A DNA stretch of 64,000 bases. Source: Rhizobium sp. P32RR-XVIII (GTDB lineage: Bacteria > Pseudomonadota > Alphaproteobacteria > Rhizobiales > Rhizobiaceae). The notes beneath the pieces are model-generated. The model ran no database searches, was not told the origin of the DNA, and saw only the letters and a program-made list of their open reading frames with translations. Numbering within the stretch: position 1 is the first letter of the stretch; each line of letters begins with the position of its first letter. Positions 35,377 to 45,200 of this stretch are shown here, one piece after another. Location of the stretch: contig NZ_JABAIH010000007.1 of the NCBI RefSeq assembly GCF_012641395.1, positions 124,001 to 188,000 on the forward strand, given 5' to 3'. Both the position numbers and the translations under genes were made by a program.

Positions 35377-37140
35377 GTGTCGTTATTCAAGGTCTATGCA
35401 AGAGCTTTGCGCTACCTTGGCGCTTACAAGCTCCGCGTATCCCTGGTGGTCGTTGCGAACATTGTTTTAGCTGCGATCACGATTGCCGAGCCTATCCTGT
35501 TCGGTCGCATCATCGATGCCATCTCGGGCAAAGGTGAGGTCAAGCCGATCCTCTTCATGTGGGCTGGATTTGCCGTCTTCAATACGATTGCGTTCGTCCT
35601 TGTGGCGCGTGAGGCAGACAGGCTGGCGCACGGGCGGCGCGCTACACTGTTGACGGAAGCATTTGGCCGCATCATTTCCATGCCGCTCTCCTGGCATCAC
35701 CAGCGCGGCACATCGAATGCGTTGCATACGTTGCTGCGCGCCTGTGAAACGCTGTTCGGCCTCTGGCTCGAATTCATGCGCAATCACCTGTCGACCGCCG
35801 TCGCAATCGCGCTCCTGGTTCCGACCGCCATGTCCATGGACCTGCGTCTATCGGGCGTCCTGGTCGTGCTTGGCCTCGCCTACTGGCTGATCGGCCGCGT
35901 CGTCATGAGCCGCACGAAGGATGGTCAGGCCTCGGTCGAGAACCACTACCACACCGTCTTCTCGCATGTCAGCGACTCGATCAGCAACGTTTCGGTGCTG
36001 CACAGCTACAACCGCATCGAAGCTGAAACCAGGGCGCTCAAAGGCTTTGCTGACCGTCTGCTGCAGGCTCAGTACCCGGTGCTCGACTGGTGGGCAATTG
36101 CCGGCGCGCTGAACCGCATGGCATCCACCATTGCCATGATGATCATCCTGGTGATCGGCACGCTGATGGTTCAGGCCGGCGAGCTGCGGATCGGTGACGT
36201 CATCGCCTTTATCGGCTTTGCGAACCTGCTGATCTCGCGTCTCGACCAGATGCGCCAGTTCGCAACGCAGATTTTCGAGGCTCGGTCGAAACTTGAAGAC
36301 TTTTACGTACTCGAAGACTCCGTCCGCGAGCGCGAAGAGCCGGCTGGCAATGCCGATATCAAGGACGTCAAGGGTGAGGTCGAATTCCGGGACGTCTCCT
36401 TCGGCTTCGGCAACTCGTCGCAGGGCCTGCATAACGTCTCCTTCTCAGTGAAGGCTGGCCAGACGGTTGCGATCGTGGGCCCCACCGGCGCCGGCAAGAC
36501 GACGCTCGTCAATCTCCTGCAGCGCGTCTACGATCCGGACAGCGGCCAGATCCTGGTCGATGGCCACGACATTACCAAGATCACCCGTAAGTCGCTGCGC
36601 CGTTACATCGCGACCGTCTTCCAGGATGCGGGTCTGCTGAATCGCTCGATCAGCGACAACATCCGCCTGGGCCGCGAAGGTGCCAGCGAAGAGGACATGC
36701 GCCGCGCTGCCGAAGCAGCAGCCGCTGCCGACTTCATCGAGACGCGCGAGGAGCAGTATGAGACCCATGTCGGAGAGCGCGGCAACAGGCTCTCGGGCGG
36801 CGAGCGCCAACGTGTCGCCATCGCCCGTGCCATCCTCAAGGACGCACCGATCCTGGTGCTCGATGAGGCGACCAGCGCGCTCGACGTGGAAACCGAGAAC
36901 CGCGTGAAGGCTGCGATTGACAACCTCCGTCAGAACCGCACCACCTTCATCATTGCGCATCGTCTGTCGACGGTACGCGAAGCGGACAAGGTGCTGTTCC
37001 TCGACGGCGGCAGCGTTGTCGAGCAGGGCAGCTTCGACGAGCTCAGCCATAGCAACGGCCGCTTCGCCGCCCTGCTTCGCGCCAGCGGCATCCTGACGGA
37101 CGCAGAGGTCCGCAAAGCTCATACGACCGAAGCCGCTTAA
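35377..37140 (+). CDS. ndvA: cyclic beta-1,2-glucan exporter NdvA
   Basis: NdvA is a fused membrane/ATPase ABC exporter that moves cyclic beta-1,2-glucan from the cytoplasm to the periplasm. The 587-residue protein has six helices in the first 300 residues. The ATPase domain follows, with Walker A GPTGAGKTT (near 368), signature LSGGERQR and Walker B ILVLDEATSALD. I start at GTG 35377 (VSLFKVYARALRY), six bases after AAGAGG, which agrees with known NdvA N-termini; an in-frame ATG at 35350 is less likely. The glucan synthase ndvB and modifier opgC lie just downstream on the opposite strand. Confidence 0.96.
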   Translation: MSLFKVYARALRYLGAYKLRVSLVVVANIVLAAITIAEPILFGRIIDAISGKGEVKPILFMWAGFAVFNTIAFVLVAREADRLAHGRRATLLTEAFGRIISMPLSWHHQRGTSNALHTLLRACETLFGLWLEFMRNHLSTAVAIALLVPTAMSMDLRLSGVLVVLGLAYWLIGRVVMSRTKDGQASVENHYHTVFSHVSDSISNVSVLHSYNRIEAETRALKGFADRLLQAQYPVLDWWAIAGALNRMASTIAMMIILVIGTLMVQAGELRIGDVIAFIGFANLLISRLDQMRQFATQIFEARSKLEDFYVLEDSVREREEPAGNADIKDVKGEVEFRDVSFGFGNSSQGLHNVSFSVKAGQTVAIVGPTGAGKTTLVNLLQRVYDPDSGQILVDGHDITKITRKSLRRYIATVFQDAGLLNRSISDNIRLGREGASEEDMRRAAEAAAAADFIETREEQYETHVGERGNRLSGGERQRVAIARAILKDAPILVLDEATSALDVETENRVKAAIDNLRQNRTTFIIAHRLSTVREADKVLFLDGGSVVEQGSFDELSHSNGRFAALLRASGILTDAEVRKAHTTEAA

Positions 37141-37161
37141 ATATGTTGAAAGACGAACTGA

Positions 37162-37195
37162 AATGGCCGGAAGGAAACTTCCGGCCATTTTTGTT
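37162..37195 (+). terminator. ndvA terminator
   Basis: AATGGCCGGAAG-GAAA-CTTCCGGCCATT is a perfect 12-bp stem with a GNRA-like tetraloop and a T run, 21 bp after the ndvA stop. Confidence 0.95.
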
Positions 37196-37318
37196 GGCGG
37201 GCTTCCATTTGGTGGCCCGCCAATGGGGCGCGTCAATCGACGACGGACTTAACGCCTGGATAGATGAACGCGCAAGAAATGCATGGCGCCGGGGCTGGCG
37301 AGTTGAGGCGAGGGACGG

Positions 37319-37663
37319 TTAGAAGCTACGGCGCTTTCTGTCTTGCGCTACACGGCTTTCGGCTATGGCCCGCATCTGGTGCCTCTCCACCAGCGCAGCC
37401 TGAACTGCGGCCTGGAAAGACAAGACGCGCTCCCGCATCTTCGCCTCGCCCAACCCGCATCGCGTCAGCTCATCCGCCAGCAGACGGCACTCCGCTTTCC
37501 AGAACGCGACAGCCGCTTCCCCATGCAGATCATCAAGAGCCGCGGCGCAGCGCTCGATATCGCCCGGCCGGGGGCGGTTCGGAAATATCACGATTTCACT
37601 CGTGGTCAGCGCAGCGAAATGAGTGTCGAAAGAAGATGCCATCGAATCGATCCATGTTTCCAT
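37319..37663 (-). CDS. hypothetical protein, possibly DUF6074-like
   Basis: This 114-residue soluble protein reads SEIVIFPNRPRPGDIERCAA, followed by a helical stretch rich in Ala, Glu and Leu (GEAAVAFWKAECRLLADEL, then MRERVLSFQAAVQAAL). The short IVIFP motif followed by a helical arginine-rich region resembles small rhizobial proteins placed in DUF6074, but I am not certain. No signal peptide is seen. ATG 37663 has no clear RBS and a second ATG lies 21 bp further in. It sits between ndvA and opgC, and its function is unknown. Confidence 0.6.
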   Translation of the reverse strand: METWIDSMASSFDTHFAALTTSEIVIFPNRPRPGDIERCAAALDDLHGEAAVAFWKAECRLLADELTRCGLGEAKMRERVLSFQAAVQAALVERHQMRAIAESRVAQDRKRRSF

Positions 37664-37873
37664 GAGACTGTTAGGCTCGTGTGGTTAACGTTTGCCTTCC
37701 CTCCTTGGGACCGGCTGGCCGCCGGAGGTTTCCTGGACGCAGCTCGACCCAAGCCCGGCAACCGCCTGCCGGCGACTGGTTTTAGGTGTCAGGTCTGAAA
37801 CATATGCCGAATGTCCGCATGTCTAGACTGTTTTTCTCGGCCAAAGCCCTGCTTAGGAAGCCCCTGACTGCGA

Positions 37874-37907
37874 GCACCAGCGGTGCCGGCGGCGCAGAAC
37901 CTGCGCC
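37874..37907 (-). terminator. tandem hairpins downstream of opgC
   Basis: Two adjacent stems, GCACC-AGC-GGTGC and GGCGCAG-AAC-CTGCGCC, lie 15 bp after the opgC stop. There is no T run, so they may protect the transcript end or act as a weak terminator. Confidence 0.35.
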
Positions 37908-37921
37908 GAACACCAGAGCAA

Positions 37922-39160
37922 TTAGTTGTTTCGGCTATCGCGATAAAACTTCTGGTCCTCATTGACGCGGACGGGGACAGGAATGGGAGCAGTTCCTCCC
38001 ATCGATATGGTTTTCGCGCTGCCGCCGATGCGTTTCCGCTCGAGGTGATAGGCATAAGCGAACTGAACGGCAATGCCGACAATAACAAGGACAGGCCCAA
38101 AGATCTGGTCGTGGTTGGTCACGTAAAGCAGCACCTGCCCGACCATCGCCAGGATGGTTCCTGCAACGAATATGTTCAACGAGTGACGGCCGATTATCGT
38201 CAGCGGATGATCCGACGGACGGCGCAGCGCGCTCGACAGCGCTGGTATATTGATAACCAGATAGGCGAGCGCCAGAACATGCAGCAGTCTCGGCAGCGAC
38301 AGGAAGGTCTTGTCGAAACCGGTGAGAACCGGCGGCAGCCCAAGCGCTGCAAGCGAGTTCCCCAAGGCCCAAAGGTGGCCGACCACCCAGGCGAAGGAGA
38401 GCGCTACATAGCCCGAGGCCAGGATGAACAGGATCGGGTGCTGAGGCAGCCTGCCGCCGCGCTTTACATGCATGATGGCGACGATGCCGATCGTGAAAAT
38501 GAACTGCCAGGACAGCGGATTGAGGAACCAGTAGTCGGCAATGAGCATGTTGTGCGGGGCGATCTGATAGATGCCCGCAAGCAGCCAGACGGCTCCCGAA
38601 ACACCGAGCGCCAGGAGCGGATGGATCGAGTTCAGGAGCAGGATCACGGGCACCATGAGCATCAAGGCACCGTACATCGGCAGGATGTTGTTGTAGCCGA
38701 TCTGGTGGCCGAGCAGCAGCAAAGCCGGGATGCCTTCCTTCAGGTTCATCAGGACGGCGAGGATATTGATCTCGACCAGCAATCCCGGCCGGTGGAACAG
38801 CCAGGCGCCGCAGATGAACAACGCGAGCGTTATGAAGGTCGTGATCATATGGGCGAGATAAAGTGTGAAAGCGCGTTTCACCGCCTTCTTCGCCATCTCC
38901 AGCCGCCGGCCGACCTTGAAGCCTGAACCATAAGCGAGACCGACGGCAATACCCGAGATCAGCACGAAGGCTTCGGCCGCGTCGGAAAAGCCAAAATTCT
39001 TCGTCGTCAGATCTTCGAGTATCTGGCCGGGAACGTGATTGATGAAAATCGTGATGAGAGCAAGGCCCCGTAAGACATCAAGTCTCGTATCGCGCTGCGG
39101 CTTTACTGGGGACTGGGACATACACCGAGCGCCGACCGGTTTCTTCGGCAAAGCCGCCAT
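37922..39160 (-). CDS. opgC: OpgC-family glucan-modifying membrane protein
   Basis: OpgC proteins transfer succinyl groups to osmoregulated periplasmic glucans. The 412-residue protein has about ten helices and the family start RDTRLDVLRGLALITIFINH, with VPGQILE and FVLISGIAVGLAYG following. A partial link to acyltransferase-3 proteins is expected. AGGAGAGA four bases before ATG 39160 fixes the start; the upstream open frame overlaps ndvB. It lies 97 bp after the ndvB stop on the same strand, so synthesis and decoration of cyclic glucan are linked. Which acyl group it transfers is inferred from homologues. Confidence 0.9.
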   Translation of the reverse strand: MAALPKKPVGARCMSQSPVKPQRDTRLDVLRGLALITIFINHVPGQILEDLTTKNFGFSDAAEAFVLISGIAVGLAYGSGFKVGRRLEMAKKAVKRAFTLYLAHMITTFITLALFICGAWLFHRPGLLVEINILAVLMNLKEGIPALLLLGHQIGYNNILPMYGALMLMVPVILLLNSIHPLLALGVSGAVWLLAGIYQIAPHNMLIADYWFLNPLSWQFIFTIGIVAIMHVKRGGRLPQHPILFILASGYVALSFAWVVGHLWALGNSLAALGLPPVLTGFDKTFLSLPRLLHVLALAYLVINIPALSSALRRPSDHPLTIIGRHSLNIFVAGTILAMVGQVLLYVTNHDQIFGPVLVIVGIAVQFAYAYHLERKRIGGSAKTISMGGTAPIPVPVRVNEDQKFYRDSRNN

Positions 39161-39189
39161 GATGTCTCTCCTGGTTTGATTTGAACGCG

Positions 39190-39225
39190 GTTGTGGCCAA
39201 AAGGGTTCCTCCTTCTGGCCACAAC
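39190..39225 (-). other. hairpin between ndvB and opgC
   Basis: GTTGTGGCCA and TGGCCACAAC form a perfect 10-bp stem with a 16-base loop, which itself has a short AAGG/CCTT pairing. It lies 33 bp after the ndvB stop and before the opgC RBS. It has no T run, so it may stabilise the 3' end of ndvB mRNA or attenuate opgC. Confidence 0.55.
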
Positions 39226-39257
39226 GAATCGCCGGAGTGAGCGCGTGGAAAATGCGG

Positions 39258-42200
39258 CTATCCGAGCGGATATCCCGATTTAGGATCGGCGACTTCGCTG
39301 TCGTTGATAGACAGAGTGTAGCCGTCCGGATTGGACGATTTTGAGACCGAAATGCGGTATTTCTCACCCGAATGTTCGATCTCCGCCGTGAAGCCATCCC
39401 AGCCGCTCGGCAGCGCCGGGCGAACGAAGACGCGCTTATCTTTCAATCGGATACCGAGAATGCCTTCGACTGCAGCCCGGTACAGCCAGCCCGCAGAACC
39501 CGTGTACCACGTCCAGCCTCCGCGTCCTTTCAGCGCCCCTTCGCCATAGACGTCGGCAGCGATGACGTAGGGCTCGACCCGGTAGTGTTCAGCCGAGGCC
39601 CTATCCGAAGAGTGGTTGATCGGATTCAGAAGCTCGAAGCAAGCCATCGCATCATCGCCTCGGTTGAGTTCGGCGAGCGCCATGACCACCCAGGTGGCGG
39701 CATGCGTGTATTGGCCGCCGTTCTCACGAACCCCCGGCGGGTAGGACTTGATGTAACCCGGATCCTTAGCGGACGTGGCAAACGGCGGGGTAAACAGACG
39801 GATGATCCGTGCTTCCCTGTCGACGAGACGGTTCATGACCGCGTCGATGGCCTTTACCGCGTGATCCGGATCGCCTTCGCCGGAAAGCACACTCCAGGAC
39901 TGCGCGATCGAGTCAATCTGGCATTCCAGACTTTCCTTTGATCCAAGCAGGCTGCCGTCGTCGAAGGTACCCCGGCGGTAGTAAGTACCATCCCATGCGG
40001 CGCGTTCGAGCGCTGCCTTCAGCTCGGCGAGATGCTTTGTCCAGCGTTCGACGCGAGCAGTGTCACCCCGCTCTTCAGCGTAAGGCGTAAAGGACCGCAA
40101 CGCGCCAGCCAGGAACCAGCCGAGCCAGACGCTCGTGCCCTTGCCATGGATACCGACGCGATTCATGCCATCGTTCCAGTCGCCGCCCAGGATCAGCGGC
40201 AGGCCGTTTTCTCCCTTGCGCTTGATTGCGAGGTCAAGTGCCACGGCCGCATGCTCGTAAATGCTGACCTTGTCATCCGAAACTTCCGGACGGAAGAATG
40301 AGTCGTGCTGCCCTTCGAGCAGCTCCGGCCCCTCGACGAACGGCAGCTCTTCCTCAAGCAGGCTCTTGTCACCTGTCACGCTGCAATAGTGGTGGATTGC
40401 ATAAGCGAGCCAGACGACGTCGTCCGAGATCAGCGTCCGCACACCGGCACCGGTTCCCGGCAGCCACCAATGCTGAACGTCACCCTCGCGGAACTGCCGG
40501 GAAGCGGCGTTGACGATCTGGTTACGCGCAAGCGACGGCTCCTGAAGGACGAAGGCCAGCGTATCCTGCAGCTGGTCGCGGAAGCCGAAGGCACCGCTTG
40601 CCTGATAGAAGGCCGAACGCGCCATGATGCGGCAACCGAGGCTCTGATACGGCAACCACGTATTGATCAGGTTGTTCATCGCCGCGTTCGGTGTCGAAAT
40701 CTGCACCTTGCCGGTGAAGCCCTGCCAGAAGTCGCGGTTTGCCTGGACGGCGTCTTCGATCGACGTCTTGCGGATATCCGCGACCAACGCCTGAGCTTCC
40801 TCCTTCGAGCCGGTGTCGCCTAGGAAGAAAGTGACATGACGCTCTTCGCCGGCACCGATTTCGATATCGAATGCAAGCGCAGCCGCCGGATCGCCATCAA
40901 GGTCCGTAACGCCGGAAAGCGCGACGGACGGCTTGAGCGCCTGCGGAGCCTGGACCGTACCAGCCTTACCGATGAATTCGCGTCTGCTTACCGTGAAGCT
41001 GGACGGCTTCTCGCTCGCAGCAAAGAAAGAAACCCTGCTCGAAAAGTCGATGCTATACTGGTTGGTCGCAATCAGCGCGCCCGTTTCCTCGTCGTGCGAC
41101 GAGAGAATGAAGGGCGCCGTGCGCTGCGCGTTGTTGCCGAGAACCCACTCGACATAGCCGTAAAGCCGCAACTTGCGCGGAGAGGCGCCGAGGTTGCGCA
41201 GCCGCACACGCTGCAGCTTGACGGGCTTCTGGCGATCGACCGTCTGCGTCACTTCCAGGGCAATATCGTTCTGCTCGCTGGAAAAGACCGAGTAGCCGAG
41301 GCCATGGCGCGCTTCGAATCGGATATCGCTCCGCTCCGAAAGTCCTGCGAACGGTGTCATGACCGCATCGCTTTCCAGATCGGCGACGTAGATTGCCTCG
41401 CCTGAGCGGTTGATGACGGGATCGTTCGACCAGGAGGTCAGCTGGTAGTCTCGCGAGTTGACGCTCCAGGTGAAACCGGCGCCTTCCGCAGATACGTGGA
41501 AGCCGAACTTCTCGTTGGAGATCACATTGATCCAGGGATGCGGTGTCGCCGTGCCGCCGGCGAGGCGGGTGACATATTCGCGGCCGTCGCGGGCAAAACC
41601 GCCAAAGCCGTTCCAGAAGTCAAGGTCGCCTTTGTCTTCGATCTCAAGCGGCGCGGGCTTCGGCTGCACGATGGCGGCTACACGCTTGACCGGTGCCTTC
41701 CGCTCCGCGCGTTCCATTTCCTGAGGCTCTTCTTTCGAAGGCGCAGAAAGCGCAACCGCGCGGTTGATCTGATCGACAACTTTGCCGTTTTTCGCGTGCA
41801 AGGTGACACGCGAAGCCGAGATCAGGGCGTGATACGTCGCCTCTTCCATCAAATCCTTGCGGACGGCAAAGATATGCTGGCGCAGACCATCGGCCTGACC
41901 AATTCGGCGCACGTTTTCGCACATCTGGTCAACGGCGTGCTGCAGATCCTGCGCATAGGAGGATGCGCGCTCGTTCATGATGACGAGATCGGCCGTGAGC
42001 CCGCGCGAGCGAAGATACTCCTCCGCCAGAAGGGCCTCGCGAACAATTTCGAGGTCCATGTCATCGTCTATGCGCAGAGTAAAGATCGGGAAGTCGCCGG
42101 AGATCGCGAGCGGCCAGAGCGATGACTGCGACTGCATGCCCGCCTGGACGACTGCAGCATCTGCACGCAGGTCCATATCCGGATAGACCAGATACCGGCC

Positions 42201-45200
42201 GAGATGCTGGAAGGCCGCAGCCTGCTGCGACGTCACGCCGACATGACGCATCTGCACCTGCGTGCGCGTCCAGGCCTGGACGAGCTCGTGGTTGAAGGCA
42301 TCAGCGTGGCGATAGCGTTCAACGGCCTTGTCCACCTCGTCGCGGCTGGGAGCGGCGATCGTCCAGAAGATCACGCTGACCTTCTTGCCCGCCGGCACGC
42401 GGAGGGTACGGCGCAGCGACAGAATCGGATCGAGCGTGAAGCCGTCGGTGCCCGACAACGTTGCACCGGGATCGAAGGCAGCAGCATCCGCGAGGCTCCG
42501 GCCGCGGCCGAGGAACTTGCGGCGGTCGGTTTCGAACTCCGTCTGGCGGGCAGGACCCGAACCATCGACGATCAGATGAGCGATGCTCATATTCGGTTCA
42601 TTCGGGTCGCGCTTTTGGCGCTCGGCGCGGATGATATCGCCGCGCTTGCCGAATTCCGTCTTCACGAACATACGGGCGAAGGCCGGATGCGCGTTGTCCA
42701 CATCATCCGATGCGATCACCGGCTCCATATAGGAGGTGATCTCGATGAAGCGGTCTTCGGAGCCCATATTGAACAACGTCAGACGGCGGGCCTCCGCATC
42801 GTGCTCGGTCGTAACGATGCATTCCACTTCACTGCTCAGGTCGCCGACGACCTTCGTGAATTCCGCCTTTTCGTCGGCAAAGAGCACGTTGACCTTTTCA
42901 CCTTCGACGCTTTTCGGCTCAGCCGTTGCCGACCACCATTCGTTGGTCGCGGTATCGCGCAGGAAGATGAAGCTTCCCCAACGGTCTTCCGTCGGATCGG
43001 CTTTCCAGCGGGTGACGGCCTGGCCGTTCCAGCGCGCATAGCCGGCGCCGGTTGCGGTCAGCATCATCGAATAGTGACCATTGGACAGGAAAACGAGTTC
43101 GCGGTCCCGCGAAAGCGGGTCGGAGATCTTGCGAAGCTCCGGCCGCAGCGTATCGGATTCGTGCTTACCACTCATGACAGGAATGTCCCGTGGTGCTTTT
43201 TCCTGCAGCAGCAGCTCAGCCGCTTCGATCACCGGATCGGAGTGAAAGAGTTCGCGCAGATGCCCATTAAACGCCACGTTTGCGATGGCCGCAATCGACA
43301 TTCCGTGGTGGTGAGCATAGTAGTTGTAGACGACTGCGCATTTCTTGCCTTCCGGTACGCGCGTCGGCGTGAAGTCAACGGCATCGTGGAAGCCAAATTT
43401 TCCGAGCGCGCCGACCTGGCGCAGGCGCTGCAGGTTTTCGAGTGCCCCCTGCGGATCGTACTGGCTGGCAAGGATCGAAGCATAGGGCGCGATGACGGCG
43501 TTGTGCCCCAAACCGCGCTTGAGGCCGAGCGAAGGCACGCCGAAGTTCGTGTACTGGTAGTTGAGGTTATGGTCACGGGCGTTGAAGGCCGCTTCCGAAA
43601 TACCCCACGGGATGCCGAGCTTGCGCCCGTAGTTCATCTGCTCGATCACGACCAGGTTGTTGGTCTGGTTGAGAATACCCCCGCCACGCTCCTGCATGAC
43701 CAGCGGCGGCATCAGGTATTCGAACATCGAGCCGGACCAGGAGACCAGCGCGCCGCGCGAACCGACCGGCACGACCTGGCGGCCCAGGCGGTACCAATGC
43801 TCGGTCGGCAGGTCACCCTTTGCGATGCCGAAAAGGCTGGTAAGGCGGCATTCCGATGCCAGCAGATCGTAGCAGGCCTGATCGAGCTCGCTGCTTTCGA
43901 CACGATAGCCGATCGAGAGAAGACGGCGTTCCTGACGAAATAGGAAGCTGAAATCCATCGAGAAGGCGAGATCGCGGGCCTTTTCGCGGAGAGCGATCAG
44001 ACGCGGGCGCAAAGCATCGATATTGGAAAGATCGAATGTGCTGTCGGCAATATGCGCTTCACAGACCTTCACGAGCGACTCCCCCCAGCGGGTGAGTTCG
44101 GCGCTTTGTGCTGATTTAACTTCGTGATCGAGGTTCGCGGCAAGCTTCTGGATGTCGCGTGCGAGAACCGCAAGGTTGATGACGCGGATGGAGGCGAACT
44201 CGTGCTCGCGCTTGACGGCGGCGAGCGCGTTTTGGAAACCAACGATCCGCTCTTCCAGGCGGCGACGGAGCGGACGAATGGTCTTGCGGTCATCCGGGAG
44301 AACGGCGAGCACTTCTCCGAGGATACCGGCGGTATCGCCGACACCGTCGAGATTGCCCTGCATATGAGCCGAAGGCGCCTCGGCCCAATCGCGGCAGGCC
44401 GACGAAACGGCGATCAGGTGACCGGCGAGGTTGCCGCTGTCGACCGAGGAAACGTATCGGGGCCCGAGGGTCTGCAGCGTATCGGTGTGATACCAGTTGA
44501 AGAGATGGCCGCGGTACTTTTCCATCTTGTCGATGGTGGCGATAGTCCGTTCCAGCCGCTCGATCGTCTCTTCGAACGAAAACCAGCCGAACTGGCGGCC
44601 GGAAATGACCGAGAGAAGATAGACCCCGATATTGGTCGGCGAGGTTCGGGTCGCGACGATGACGTGTGGCGTCTCCTGAACGTTATCCGGCGGCAGGTAG
44701 TTCTGTTCCGCCGTTGTGAACGCTTCGAAATAACGCCAGGTCCGGCGGGCAACCTTTCTGAGTTCGCTCGATACCGAGTCGGCAACTTCGAGCCGGTCTT
44801 CGGTTTCTGCCGACTGGCTGACAGACCAGGCAACGAGCGGCGACAGGATCCACAACAAGGCAAACGGAATGCCGACGAGGAATGCGTTGTCCCCGGAAAG
44901 CGCGGCAAAGCCGAGAGCAAGCAGGGCAAGCACCGGCGCATGCCACATCGCCTTGTAGTAGGAGAGTATCGTTCCCTGCCCGCGGGCTTGCACGCTAGCG
45001 GCGGTGCGCCATTGCAGCATCAGTTTATGGCTGACGGAGAGACGATAAAGGGAACGGCCGATTGCATCGGCCATCATGCACGCCGTGTCGGCAATGAAGA
45101 CGATACGAAGGGCGACCTGAGCGTTGGCGGCGCGGATGTCCGACCAGACGGTATAGAGATGTGCGCGCGCAACTATATCGCTGGTACGCGGAATGATGCC